From NCBI RefSeq assembly GCF_002723955.1, contig NZ_BEWN01000004.1:248001-312000 (forward strand): a stretch of DNA of 64,000 nt. Direction: 5' to 3'. The notes beneath the pieces are model-generated. The model saw nothing but the letters and a program-made list of their open reading frames with translations. It searched no databases and was not told the origin of the DNA. This DNA is from Gluconobacter frateurii. Its GTDB lineage: Bacteria; Pseudomonadota; Alphaproteobacteria; Acetobacterales; Acetobacteraceae. This document shows positions 57,658-64,000 of this stretch, piece by piece; the stretch's first letter is position 1, and each line of letters starts with the position of its first letter. The position numbers and the translations under genes were made by a program.

Positions 57658-58188
57658 ATGGGGTTCGTGATCCGGGACGTTCAGGATGAAGATCTGCCTG
57701 CAATTTTGCGGATCACGAATCATGCGATTGCCCATACGGATGCCTTGTGGATCAGCACTCCGTTCACGCTGGAGCAGCGTCAGAAATGGGTTTCGGATCG
57801 CTTGGCTCAGAGTTTCCCGGTGTTTGTGGCAACTAACGAAAATGGCGACGTTTGCGGGTATGCCTCCTATGGGGCCTTTCGCGCCTTTGAGGGCTATGCC
57901 AAGACGATCGAACACTCAGTATATGTGGATGTCGAGCACCAGGGACGAGGTCTTGGGCGCAGGTTGTTGGCCCGATTGATCGATCATGCCAAACAGGCCG
58001 GCTTCCACGTCATGGTGGCCGGTATTACGGCTGGCAATGAGGCCTCGGTCGCTCTTCATCGCCAGTTTGGTTTTCAGAACAGCGGTATTTTACCTCAGGT
58101 TGGGCGAAAAGGCGGGCGTTGGCTCGATCTTCTCTTCATGACGCTCTGCCTTGAGGCGGCATTCGAACCGGAAAAGGATTTTCCATGA
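57658..58188 (+). CDS. GNAT N-acetyltransferase, phosphinothricin/methionine sulfone acetyltransferase-like
   Basis: A 176-residue GNAT enzyme. The acetyl-CoA loop is VEHQGRGLGRRLLARLIDHA, with FRAFEGYAKTIEHSVYVD before it and GNEASVALHRQFGFQNSGILPQVGRKGGRWLDLLFM after. This is the pattern of PAT/MnaT-like enzymes acting on the amino group of methionine sulfone or phosphinothricin, but the true substrate is not known. It starts 2 bases after prmA and overlaps the peptidase gene (ATGA). Confidence 0.85.
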   Translation: MGFVIRDVQDEDLPAILRITNHAIAHTDALWISTPFTLEQRQKWVSDRLAQSFPVFVATNENGDVCGYASYGAFRAFEGYAKTIEHSVYVDVEHQGRGLGRRLLARLIDHAKQAGFHVMVAGITAGNEASVALHRQFGFQNSGILPQVGRKGGRWLDLLFMTLCLEAAFEPEKDFP

Positions 58189-59975
58189 CCGTTTCTTCCA
58201 TTCCCTTGAATGAGCGCCCTGCTCTTGTCCGCAAGGCTTGTGAGGCTCTGGGTGTTTCAGGGTTCATCATTCCGCGGGGGGATGAATATCTCGGGGAATA
58301 TGTAGCCCCCTGCTCTGACCGCCTTGCGTGGCTGACGGGTTTTACGGGAAGCGCGGGTCTTGCTGTCATTCTGCCGAATGCGGCGGCCGTGTTTTCCGAT
58401 GGTCGTTATACGGTTCAGATGGAAGAGCAGGTTCCGCATGCGTTGTGGGAGCGCAGGCATGTGACTCTGGAGCCAGCTTCGGACTGGCTCGCAGACAAGG
58501 CTGCTGGTCTCAGCGTGGGCTACGATCCGAAGCTGGTCAGTCGCTCCATGCTTGCCTCATGGGCTGCGCCGGGCGTTGAACTGGTCCCGCTGACGGTTAA
58601 TCCGATTGACCAGGCCTGGACGGATCAACCTGTCGCTCCGGCGAGCACAGTTGTTGAGCAACCGCTGGCGCTGGCAGGCGAAAGCAGTGCGAGCAAACGG
58701 GAGCGTCTTGCGGTCTTTCTGACGCATTCGGCTCAGGACGCAGTTGTGCTGGCGGATTGCACATCCATTGCGTGGCTTCTGAATATTCGTGGCAATGATG
58801 TCCCCCTGACCCCCGTGGCGCATGGTTATGGCATTCTGCATTCAGACGGCCGGGCAGAACTGTTTGTAGATCCTGCTCGTCTTGATGCCAGTTTAGCCAA
58901 TGCTCTAGGCGCTGATGTTGCGGTCTATGCGCCGGTTCGTATTGAAGAGCGTTTGGGTGCGCTGGCGGGTAAGGTTGTTCGGCTTGATCCGGTGACGACA
59001 CCAGTGTGGTTTGAAACGACCCTGAAGGCTGCGGGCGTTAAAGTTGTGGACGGCAATGATCCATGCACCTTACCCAAGGCCGTCAAGAACAGTGTGGAGC
59101 AGGAAGGATCACGCCAGGCGCATAAGCTGGACGGGATTGCGATGACGAGGTTCCTGCACTCGTTGTCTGTGTCGGCAGCTGGTCAGCATGAGACCGATCT
59201 GGTGGATCGTCTGAACGGTTTTCGGGCACAGTCCTCTGACTATCGGGAGCAGAGTTTCGATGCGATTTCTGCGGCCGGACCAAATGGCGCATACCCGCAT
59301 TATCGTGCGGAAGTCGGCAAAGATCGAGTTCTGACGCCAAACAGTGTTTATCTGATTGATAGTGGTGGCCAGTATCCATTCGGTACGACGGATATTACCC
59401 GCACGGTGTGGATCGGTCCCGATGCGGCACCGCAGGCCATCAAGGAAAACTTTACGCGTGTTCTGAAGGGCAACATTGCTCTGTCTCGCGTCCGGTTTCC
59501 GCCGGGCACGACCGGACACCGTCTGGATACTCTGGCTCGTGCGGCTCTTTGGGAAGTCGGGCTGGATTACGATCACGGCACTGGTCATGGAATTGGCAGT
59601 TATCTGTCTGTTCATGAGGGGCCGCAGAACATTTCCCCTGCCCCTCGCCCTACGCCTCTGGAAGCGGGCATGATCGTTTCCAATGAACCGGGATATTACG
59701 AGCCGGGCGCATATGGCATCCGCATTGAAAATCTGATGCTGGTGAAGCCGTCGGCCTATCGTGGAACCAAGGGTGTTTTCCTTGAGTTTGAGATTTTGAG
59801 CTATACGCCGATTGATCGCGAACTCATCGATGTAACGTTGCTGGATGATGCTGAGCTGGCATGGCTGAACGCCTATCACGCTGAAGTTCTGACGCGTGTT
59901 GGACCAGATGTTGAAACTGACGTGCTCGCATGGCTTGAACATGCCTGCGCTCCGCTGCTGAGAAATAACGCCTAA
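58185..59975 (+). CDS. pepP: Xaa-Pro aminopeptidase (M24B family)
   Basis: Removes N-terminal residues followed by proline. The 596 residues form two creatinase-like N-terminal domains and a C-terminal pita-bread domain. Metal ligands are visible: Asp in YLIDSGGQYPFGTTDITR, Asp further on in the same motif, His in GTGHGIGSYLSVHEGP, Glu in SNEPGYYEPGAYGIRIEN and Glu in FLEFEILSY. The length is that of the larger, eukaryotic-like XPNPEP1 branch. It ends the uvrD-prmA-GNAT-pepP operon. Confidence 0.92.
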   Translation: MTVSSIPLNERPALVRKACEALGVSGFIIPRGDEYLGEYVAPCSDRLAWLTGFTGSAGLAVILPNAAAVFSDGRYTVQMEEQVPHALWERRHVTLEPASDWLADKAAGLSVGYDPKLVSRSMLASWAAPGVELVPLTVNPIDQAWTDQPVAPASTVVEQPLALAGESSASKRERLAVFLTHSAQDAVVLADCTSIAWLLNIRGNDVPLTPVAHGYGILHSDGRAELFVDPARLDASLANALGADVAVYAPVRIEERLGALAGKVVRLDPVTTPVWFETTLKAAGVKVVDGNDPCTLPKAVKNSVEQEGSRQAHKLDGIAMTRFLHSLSVSAAGQHETDLVDRLNGFRAQSSDYREQSFDAISAAGPNGAYPHYRAEVGKDRVLTPNSVYLIDSGGQYPFGTTDITRTVWIGPDAAPQAIKENFTRVLKGNIALSRVRFPPGTTGHRLDTLARAALWEVGLDYDHGTGHGIGSYLSVHEGPQNISPAPRPTPLEAGMIVSNEPGYYEPGAYGIRIENLMLVKPSAYRGTKGVFLEFEILSYTPIDRELIDVTLLDDAELAWLNAYHAEVLTRVGPDVETDVLAWLEHACAPLLRNNA

Positions 59976-60018
59976 TTCAATAAGCGTTTATTCATATTTC
60001 CCGGTCATACAGAGCAGT

Positions 60019-60861
60019 ATGACCGGGAAATATCTCTTTCTGCTCTTCTATATTGTGTTGGGGCTGCCCGGCTTTGGGTATGCCAATGACTGGGATGCTA
60101 CAGGCAGCGTTTGTCATGAGGCGGTTGCTGTCGCCGAGCGGGAAGCAGATATTCCGTCTGGTTTGCTAGGCGCTATCAGCCATGTGGAAAGTGGGCGTCG
60201 CGATCCGTTGTCCGGCGGGGTCGTTGCGTGGCCCTGGACGGTTAATGCTGCGGGGCGAGGATATTTTTACGGCTCCAAAGCCGAAGCCATCTCTGCTGTA
60301 GAGGACTTTCGACGGTCAGGCATTGTTTCAATCGACGTGGGATGTATGCAGATCAATCTGCACCATCATGCTGATGCGTTTTCGTCACTTGAAGAGGCAT
60401 TTGACCCTCTCAGCAATGCTCGCTACGGAGCTACTTTCTTGAAGAACCTCTTCGGACAGCTGCATGGATGGCCGGCTGCAACAGCGGCCTATCATTCACT
60501 GACACCCGCATTAGGTGCTGAATACGAACACCATGTGATGGCTGTTTGGAACGGGAAGCCAGATACTTACAGGCCCCCTGATTTCCTGCCTCAGATTGTC
60601 ATGACAGGCAGTGGGCCCAAGGTCGTGATGCCGGAACAGGCGTGGCCTTCGTCCAGTCAGAATCAGGACATTTATTCTCGTGCTGCCTCCGCCTCCCAGA
60701 AATCACAATCGGGAAACGTGGCCCGTGTAATTTACGGCCCCCCTCCTCGTGTGATCAGGCGTGCTGTAAATTCTGGAAGCAGTGTTTCTGGCGCAGGCCG
60801 CGGGCGGGATCTCATGTCTTACAGGTCAACACCTGTCAGGCTGGCCTGGCGCCAGAACTAG
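60019..60861 (+). CDS. Lytic transglycosylase-like secreted protein
   Basis: A 280-residue exported protein with signal peptide MTGKYLFLLFYIVLGLPGFGYA and an SLT (transglycosylase) domain. The likely catalytic Glu is in GAISHVESGRRDP, with WPWTVNAAGRGYFYGSK, VGCMQINLHHHADAF and RYGATFLKNLF after it, as in VirB1-like and other small lytic transglycosylases. The C-terminal third is low-complexity (QNQDIYSRAASASQKSQSG). No secretion system genes are near, so it may serve cell-wall remodelling. It opens the accessory block. Confidence 0.82.
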   Translation: MTGKYLFLLFYIVLGLPGFGYANDWDATGSVCHEAVAVAEREADIPSGLLGAISHVESGRRDPLSGGVVAWPWTVNAAGRGYFYGSKAEAISAVEDFRRSGIVSIDVGCMQINLHHHADAFSSLEEAFDPLSNARYGATFLKNLFGQLHGWPAATAAYHSLTPALGAEYEHHVMAVWNGKPDTYRPPDFLPQIVMTGSGPKVVMPEQAWPSSSQNQDIYSRAASASQKSQSGNVARVIYGPPPRVIRRAVNSGSSVSGAGRGRDLMSYRSTPVRLAWRQN

Positions 60862-60872
60862 AAAAACCGATG

Positions 60873-61040
60873 TCAGTTGTGCGGGGCTGTCCAGCGGTTT
60901 TGCTTGTATCCTGAATACGGACCGGGCGTGTCGCCCTGGCGCCAGTGGGTGCGGTCTCTCTGGTCGTGATGATTGTGATCGACGCAGGCCGTCAAAGACA
61001 GGGCAAGCAATACGGGCCCCAAGAGCAGATGGAACCTCAT
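60873..61040 (-). CDS. Small lipoprotein, 55 residues
   Basis: Found by direct translation. It begins MRFHLLLGPVLLALSLTAC, a compact lipoprotein signal with lipobox LTAC, followed by a short His/Gln-rich polar tail (VDHNHHDQRDRTHW ... PGPYSGYKQNRW). CGGAG lies 7 bases before the ATG. It faces the transglycosylase gene tail to tail. The histidine cluster could bind metal; that is inference only. No family is recognised. Confidence 0.7.
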   Translation of the reverse strand: MRFHLLLGPVLLALSLTACVDHNHHDQRDRTHWRQGDTPGPYSGYKQNRWTAPHN

Positions 61041-61493
61041 GATGTTTCTCCGTTAAAAGCCGGCCGGATATAAGCGGGCGGACGATAACGTTTCATCTGG
61101 GTCAGTGTTGCGGAGGGAAACCTGTCAAAAGATGATAGAGGTAGAGCATAAGGTCGTACAGCCCTTTCAACAGCTCCCATAGATTCCGAAAGACTACAAA
61201 CGGATCAAAATTGTCACCAAGATACAGTGTGAGAATCCCTTGAAAGCCAGTGTTGCACGGTGGCTTCGCTCAGAGTGGGATTGGCTCTGCTGTGCCGGTA
61301 TGCGAAGCCTGATTTTACCTAGGCTATAGGCAGACAAGCATGCCTCATCAACACATTCCGTGTGACGCTTGGTTTCAGTAGAAGTGTCTGCAATCGCTTT
61401 CCGGTGGAAATGTCCAGACACGTTTCTCTGTTAATCTGGGCGTAGAAAAGAATAAGCGAGAAAATCTTTTTCTCTTTTCCTGAGAGCAGACAG
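61041..61493. other. Non-coding or weakly coding gap
   Basis: A 450-base stretch without a confident gene. On the minus strand, 61102-61227 could encode 41 residues from CTG 61227 with AAGGG upstream (YLGDNFDPFVVFRNLWELLK ... LYHLLTGFPPQH), a hydrophobic, helix-like peptide, but it lacks a normal start. No strong terminator is seen. Confidence 0.3.
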
Positions 61494-61703
61494 CTATTCC
61501 TTCAAAGGCGGATACGGTGACGGGCCTGGCTCTTCAGGAAGTTCGGGTGCGGGCCACTCGTCCGGTTCTGACTCTGGCTCTTCTTCAGAGGGATCATCAA
61601 TCATGGGATCACCATTTGGGAATGGGTCATAAGGGTCCGGTCTTACCGGATAATCAAAAAGGCTGCTTATGTGCGCCAAGTGGGTGTAAGCCTGAAACGA
61701 CAT
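61494..61703 (-). CDS. Small acidic Pro/Glu-rich protein
   Basis: A 69-residue protein of unknown function. An excellent Shine-Dalgarno (AAGGAG, 6 bases before ATG 61703) argues that it is translated. The first 20 residues (MSFQAYTHLAHISSLFDYPV) are followed by a Pro/Asp/Glu-rich tail (RPDPYDPFPNGDPMIDDPSE ... PEEPGPSPYPPLKE) that must be disordered. There is no signal peptide. No family is recognised. Confidence 0.6.
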   Translation of the reverse strand: MSFQAYTHLAHISSLFDYPVRPDPYDPFPNGDPMIDDPSEEEPESEPDEWPAPELPEEPGPSPYPPLKE

Positions 61704-62001
61704 GATTGTCTCCTTCGAGGAGCAGACTCAATCGTTTACGACGCCAAAGGTTCACTGGCGCGTCAAAGAAAGTCTGATCTCGTAAAAATGCTCTGTCCTG
61801 CCCACCCGCATGGAGGGGGCGGATTTTATTTCGACAGCAATTTGTAATTGACATTGTCTTGCATTTGGCGCGCGCGGCGACAGCTTGCTAAGGGCAAATG
61901 TCCTCAAGCCATTATCTAAGTAACGATGCTTTAGGAAATGGATTGTTTGATGGGCAAGTATTTTTTGAAAATAATTAGAAATATTATTTAAGTGAGAATT
62001 C
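61704..62001. other. A/T-rich gap before the Tat lipoprotein gene
   Basis: About 300 bases without a gene. The last 70 bases are markedly A/T-rich compared with the surroundings, suggesting an acquired segment or a strong promoter region. TTGACA occurs at 61848-61853 but no matching -10 is found 16-18 bases later. Confidence 0.4.
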
Positions 62002-62553
62002 ATGATTAATAATCGTAGATCGTTCCTTAAAGTTCTTGCTGCCGGATCTGCTCTTGGAGTTCTTGGTGCCTGTACCGTCACAACGTCAGGAAACGTGACA
62101 ACGGTGACCCTGAATGTCGCAAAAGTAAAAGCATACGGAACCGCTGGTATTAACGCGGTAACAACGATCCTCTCCATTGCCGCCGTATCTTCAGCGATTG
62201 GTGCTCCGACGGTTGCGGTGATTGAGGCTGCCGATGTGGCACTCCAGTCCGCTCTGAAGGCTTTTTCGGATGGTGCAGGTTCAAAGGTGATGGTCAGTTA
62301 TGACAGTACGTCTTTCAAAAGCCAGATAGATTCTGTTCTGGTAGATTTGCAGAGCGTCACGTCATTACTGGGAATTGCTGTGTCTCAGGCGGCCTCTACA
62401 GTTCCCAATTCAATTTTGGTAAATGCCAACACGGCCTTATCCGCGTTGAAAACGGTATTGTCTGTGTTTGAGGGGGTGCTGGGAATTGTATCGGTCTCTG
62501 CGCCGCATATGACGGAGGAGCAGGCCCTTCGCACTCTACATGTTTCCCCATGA
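62002..62553 (+). CDS. Tat-type lipoprotein of unknown function
   Basis: A 183-residue exported protein. The N-terminus MINNRRSFLKVLAAGSALGVLGAC has a twin-arginine motif (NRRSFLK) and a lipobox (LGAC), so it is probably folded before export and then lipidated. The mature part is rich in Ala, Val, Ser and Thr, with long hydrophobic helices (VTTILSIAAVSSAIGAPTVAVIEAADVALQSALKAF). Unrecognised family. Its stop overlaps the start of the papain-like gene (ATGA), so the two form a unit. Confidence 0.7.
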   Translation: MINNRRSFLKVLAAGSALGVLGACTVTTSGNVTTVTLNVAKVKAYGTAGINAVTTILSIAAVSSAIGAPTVAVIEAADVALQSALKAFSDGAGSKVMVSYDSTSFKSQIDSVLVDLQSVTSLLGIAVSQAASTVPNSILVNANTALSALKTVLSVFEGVLGIVSVSAPHMTEEQALRTLHVSP

Positions 62554-63081
62554 GCGCTCGTGTTCGTCTCTATTATCCGGCGGACGGGTTTGGAGAACTG
62601 ATCTGCTGGCGGCTCGAGAGTGCATACAGTCATGCGACGATTGAGTTTGATGGCAAGATCTTCTCAGCAACCGTGCCTCGTGTTGTGGCGGTGGGTCTTT
62701 CTGATCCAGACTTTGGAATGCCTCCAAGAAAAGGTTGCTGCTTTGAAATTCGGTTGACTGAAGAAGAAGCTGCTCGAGCTCTAACTTACTGCCAGAATTA
62801 TGGTCGGTATGGGTTACGATATACTAGCGATCGCTGGGTGGGCGTTTCGCATTCAATCGATGCAGAGACTCAAACAACCCTATTGCTTTGAACTGGTATA
62901 TGACGCACTGGCCGTTGCGGGAGTGTTCTCTACTTCCAAGCGGCTAGTGACTGGCGATCAGCTTCTCGTGGATCTTTATGCAACGGGACGCGTCATGAAT
63001 GCTGCATCAAATCGGTCTCAGTTGCCTGAATACGCGCAGCGTCAGAAGCCTCCTGTCATCATTCCGGTGCCTCCGTTATGA
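62550..63081 (+). pseudogene. Papain-like (YiiX/NlpC-P60-type) gene broken by a one-base frameshift
   Basis: Two overlapping frames make one protein. Frame 1 from ATG 62550 gives MSARVRLYYPADGFGELICW ... SAYSHATIEFDGK ... ALTYCQNYGRYG and then runs on to an unrelated end at 62891. Frame 2 continues YDILAIAGWAFRIQSMQRLK, PYCFELVYDALAVAGVFSTS, to stop 63081. Skipping one base in GGGTT at 62811-62815 joins them as NYGRYGYDILAIAGW. In permuted papain-like hydrolases the catalytic His (SHA) is N-terminal and the Cys (CFELV) C-terminal, and the shift separates them. It may be a true mutation, a programmed shift or a sequencing error. Confidence 0.7.
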
Positions 63082-63127
63082 ATGATGTACTGGCGTCCGC
63101 ACTCACGCATTAGGATGAGTGGAAACA

Positions 63128-63163
63128 AAAGAGAGTGTGGAGCCTAAGCTCCACACCCTCTTT
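63128..63163. terminator. Terminator after the frameshifted gene
   Basis: Perfect 9-bp stem GTGTGGAGC/GCTCCACAC, loop CTAA, extended by AAAGAG and CTCTTT flanks. It can work in both directions, separating the plus-strand gene pair from the minus-strand DUF3309 gene. Confidence 0.85.
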
Positions 63164-63180
63164 GTGCTGTATTCGATAGG

Positions 63181-63333
63181 TTATAGTTGTCCCATCAAAA
63201 CAAGAATTACAACGATAACGACAACAAGACCCAAACCGCCTGAAGGATAGTACCCCCACCGGGAGCTATATGGCCAAGTGGGGAGTGCTCCGATCAAGAG
63301 GAGTACCAAAATGATAAGAAGGATCAGGCTCAT
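63181..63333 (-). CDS. DUF3309 membrane peptide, 50 residues
   Basis: Found by direct translation. It reads MSLILLIILVLLLIGALPTW then PYSSRWGYYPSGGLGLVVVI and ends VVILVLMGQL, the DUF3309 pattern: two hydrophobic helices joined by a conserved LPTWPYS..WGYxPSGGLG turn. Such peptides are widespread in Alphaproteobacteria, often stress-associated, and lack a known function. The Shine-Dalgarno is weak. Confidence 0.88.
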   Translation of the reverse strand: MSLILLIILVLLLIGALPTWPYSSRWGYYPSGGLGLVVVIVVILVLMGQL

Positions 63334-63433
63334 AGCGGGATCTCTGTTAGGTTAAGTGAGAGATACGCTAGTGCAGCTGAAAAGTTTCTATTCCGTTATT
63401 AGAACAGAAATATGAGATGGTTGTTCGAGTAAG

Positions 63434-63525
63434 TGGCGGAGGGGATGGGATTCGAACCCACGATACGACTTACATCGTATAACGGATTAGCAATCCGCCG
63501 CCTTCAGCCTCTCGGCCACCCCTCC
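63434..63525 (-). tRNA. tRNA-Ser (anticodon GCU)
   Basis: A 92-base class II tRNA with encoded CCA. Acceptor GGAGGGG/CCCCTCC, discriminator G, anticodon loop TTGCTAA (GCT), a long variable arm (TACGAT.GTAA.GTCGTA) and a normal T arm (GTGGGTTCGAATCCCAT). Its 3' end faces the accessory genes at 60-63.4 kb. A 7-bp inverted repeat (63534-63540 with 63547-63553) lies just upstream of its 5' end. Confidence 0.96.
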
Positions 63526-63565
63526 GCACTGATACGCGGTTTTGACACCGCGTGTGCAGGAGCGT

Positions 63566-63604
63566 TCTTAGGGGGGAATCCGCTCGCCGTCAAACCCCCT
63601 AAGA
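63566..63604 (+). repeat. Inverted repeat between tRNA-Ser and gatB
   Basis: Perfect 10-bp arms TCTTAGGGGG/CCCCCTAAGA around a 19-base loop, followed on the plus strand by TTTTTT at 63609-63614. As a terminator it would face the plus strand, where no gene needs it; on the minus strand it lies after gatB but lacks a T run. Confidence 0.45.
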
Positions 63605-63620
63605 GCACTTTTTTCACGTC

Positions 63621-64000
63621 TTATTCTGAAAGCAGCTTTTTCAGCATTTCGTTGACAAGGGCCGGGTTACCCTTCCCCTTCATGGCTTTCATTGTCTGAC
63701 CTACGAAGAAGCCAAACAGCTTGTCCTTGCCGGATTTGTATTCCGCAACCTTGTCAGCATTCGCCGCGAGAATTTCGCGGATAGAGGTCTCGATCGCTCC
63801 GGTATCTGTAACCTGACGGAGCCCCTTGCGTTCAACGATTGCGGAAGCCGATTCGCCGGTTTCTACCATGTCTTCAAGGACTTCCTTGGCGATCTTGCCA
63901 TTGATCGTGGAGTCCGAAATCAAAGCCAGAAGCTCACGCAGGCCTTCTGCACTGACCGGGCTGTCCTCAATGGAACGGCCAGTCCGATTCAGGGCTGCGA
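63621..64000 (-). CDS. gatB: Asp/Glu-tRNA(Asn/Gln) amidotransferase subunit B, C-terminal part
   Basis: Subunit of GatCAB, which converts Glu-tRNA(Gln) and Asp-tRNA(Asn) to the cognate amide forms. Only the last 125 residues or so are present; the 5' part is beyond the right edge. The visible tail domain reads [99 protein letters not shown], the YqeY-like tRNA-contacting domain ending as in other GatB proteins. Confidence 0.97.
   Translation of the reverse strand, partial: AALNRTGRSIEDSPVSAEGLRELLALISDSTINGKIAKEVLEDMVETGESASAIVERKGLRQVTDTGAIETSIREILAANADKVAEYKSGKDKLFGFFVGQTMKAMKGKGNPALVNEMLKKLLSE

Noticed and set aside
59109-59942. 277-codon open frame opposite pepP
   Set aside because: Antisense shadow without motifs; pepP metal ligands are complete.
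61194-61421. 75-codon minus-strand open frame in the accessory gap
   Set aside because: Its composition is irregular, with no Shine-Dalgarno and no recognisable domain.
63078-63113. ATGA-coupled 11-codon frame (MNDVLASALTH) after the frameshifted gene
   Set aside because: Too short to support; could be the remnant of a third gene.
63434-63456. tRNA-Ser 3' end as an attachment site with a second copy in the window
   Set aside because: No duplicate of the tRNA end was seen between 59.9 and 63.4 kb, and no integrase is present.

Overview
The window is a chromosomal stretch from an alphaproteobacterium, most probably an acetic acid bacterium (Acetobacteraceae, Gluconobacter/Acetobacter-like). 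Order-level evidence is the mutM-rpsT-dnaA order, PopZ-like and TrcR (DUF1013) proteins, a DUF3309 peptide and a complete PhyR-NepR-EcfG general stress response locus, a system known only from Alphaproteobacteria. The family-level guess rests on weaker signs: an alpha-amino-acid ester hydrolase of the type described from acetic acid bacteria, cydDC, and moderate-to-high G+C. The species cannot be fixed from the sequence alone.

Layout. 1-9.6 kb, minus strand: glmU-glmS (glmS cut by the window edge), a DUF3108 secreted protein, then gyrB, recF, dnaN, dnaA (transcribed dnaA to gyrB) and rpsT. 9.7-16.1 kb: mutM, and divergently ubiE-coaBC-dut followed by a two-gene ABC transporter (fused double permease plus an ATPase with an extra C-terminal domain). 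16.1-26.2 kb: msrA, a CocE/NonD ester hydrolase, ilvD, and a minus-strand tolC-popZ-valS-hydrolase operon. 26.3-32.2 kb: tRNA-Cys, glk, an SDR, a GNAT-like protein, nrdR-nusB-thiL and a PCu(A)C-like periplasmic protein. 32.2-37.9 kb: recQ, an OmpA-like lipoprotein and cydDC.

38-42.4 kb is the stress-response locus: an HWE/HisKA_2 sensor kinase, a 57-residue NepR anti-sigma factor found here by direct translation, two EcfG-type sigma factors, and divergent phyR. 42.4-53.5 kb: uup, a Gfo/Idh/MocA oxidoreductase, secDF, mscL with a small lipoprotein, rpmE, an hsp20 gene with a sigma-32-like promoter and a leader that can fold like a ROSE RNA thermometer, trcR, a DUF465 peptide, purEK and radC. 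53.57-53.72 kb holds a two-spacer type I-E CRISPR array without cas genes, between two radC paralogues; the second has lost its metal-binding motif. 54.5-60 kb is an overlapping operon uvrD-prmA-GNAT-pepP.

From 60 to 63.4 kb the window becomes accessory in character: a lytic transglycosylase-like protein, two very small secreted or acidic proteins, a Tat-type lipoprotein coupled to a papain-like (YiiX/NlpC-P60-type) gene broken by a one-base frameshift, and a DUF3309 peptide. This block abuts the 3' end of tRNA-Ser(GCU), a common integration point. gatB enters at the right edge.

The items most worth a second look are the ROSE-like hsp20 leader, the radC-CRISPR-radC arrangement, the split papain-like gene with its Tat lipoprotein, the two-sigma stress locus with a candidate EcfG promoter, and the ABC ATPase with an altered signature motif. 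I did not find a wholly new multi-gene system that I could defend.
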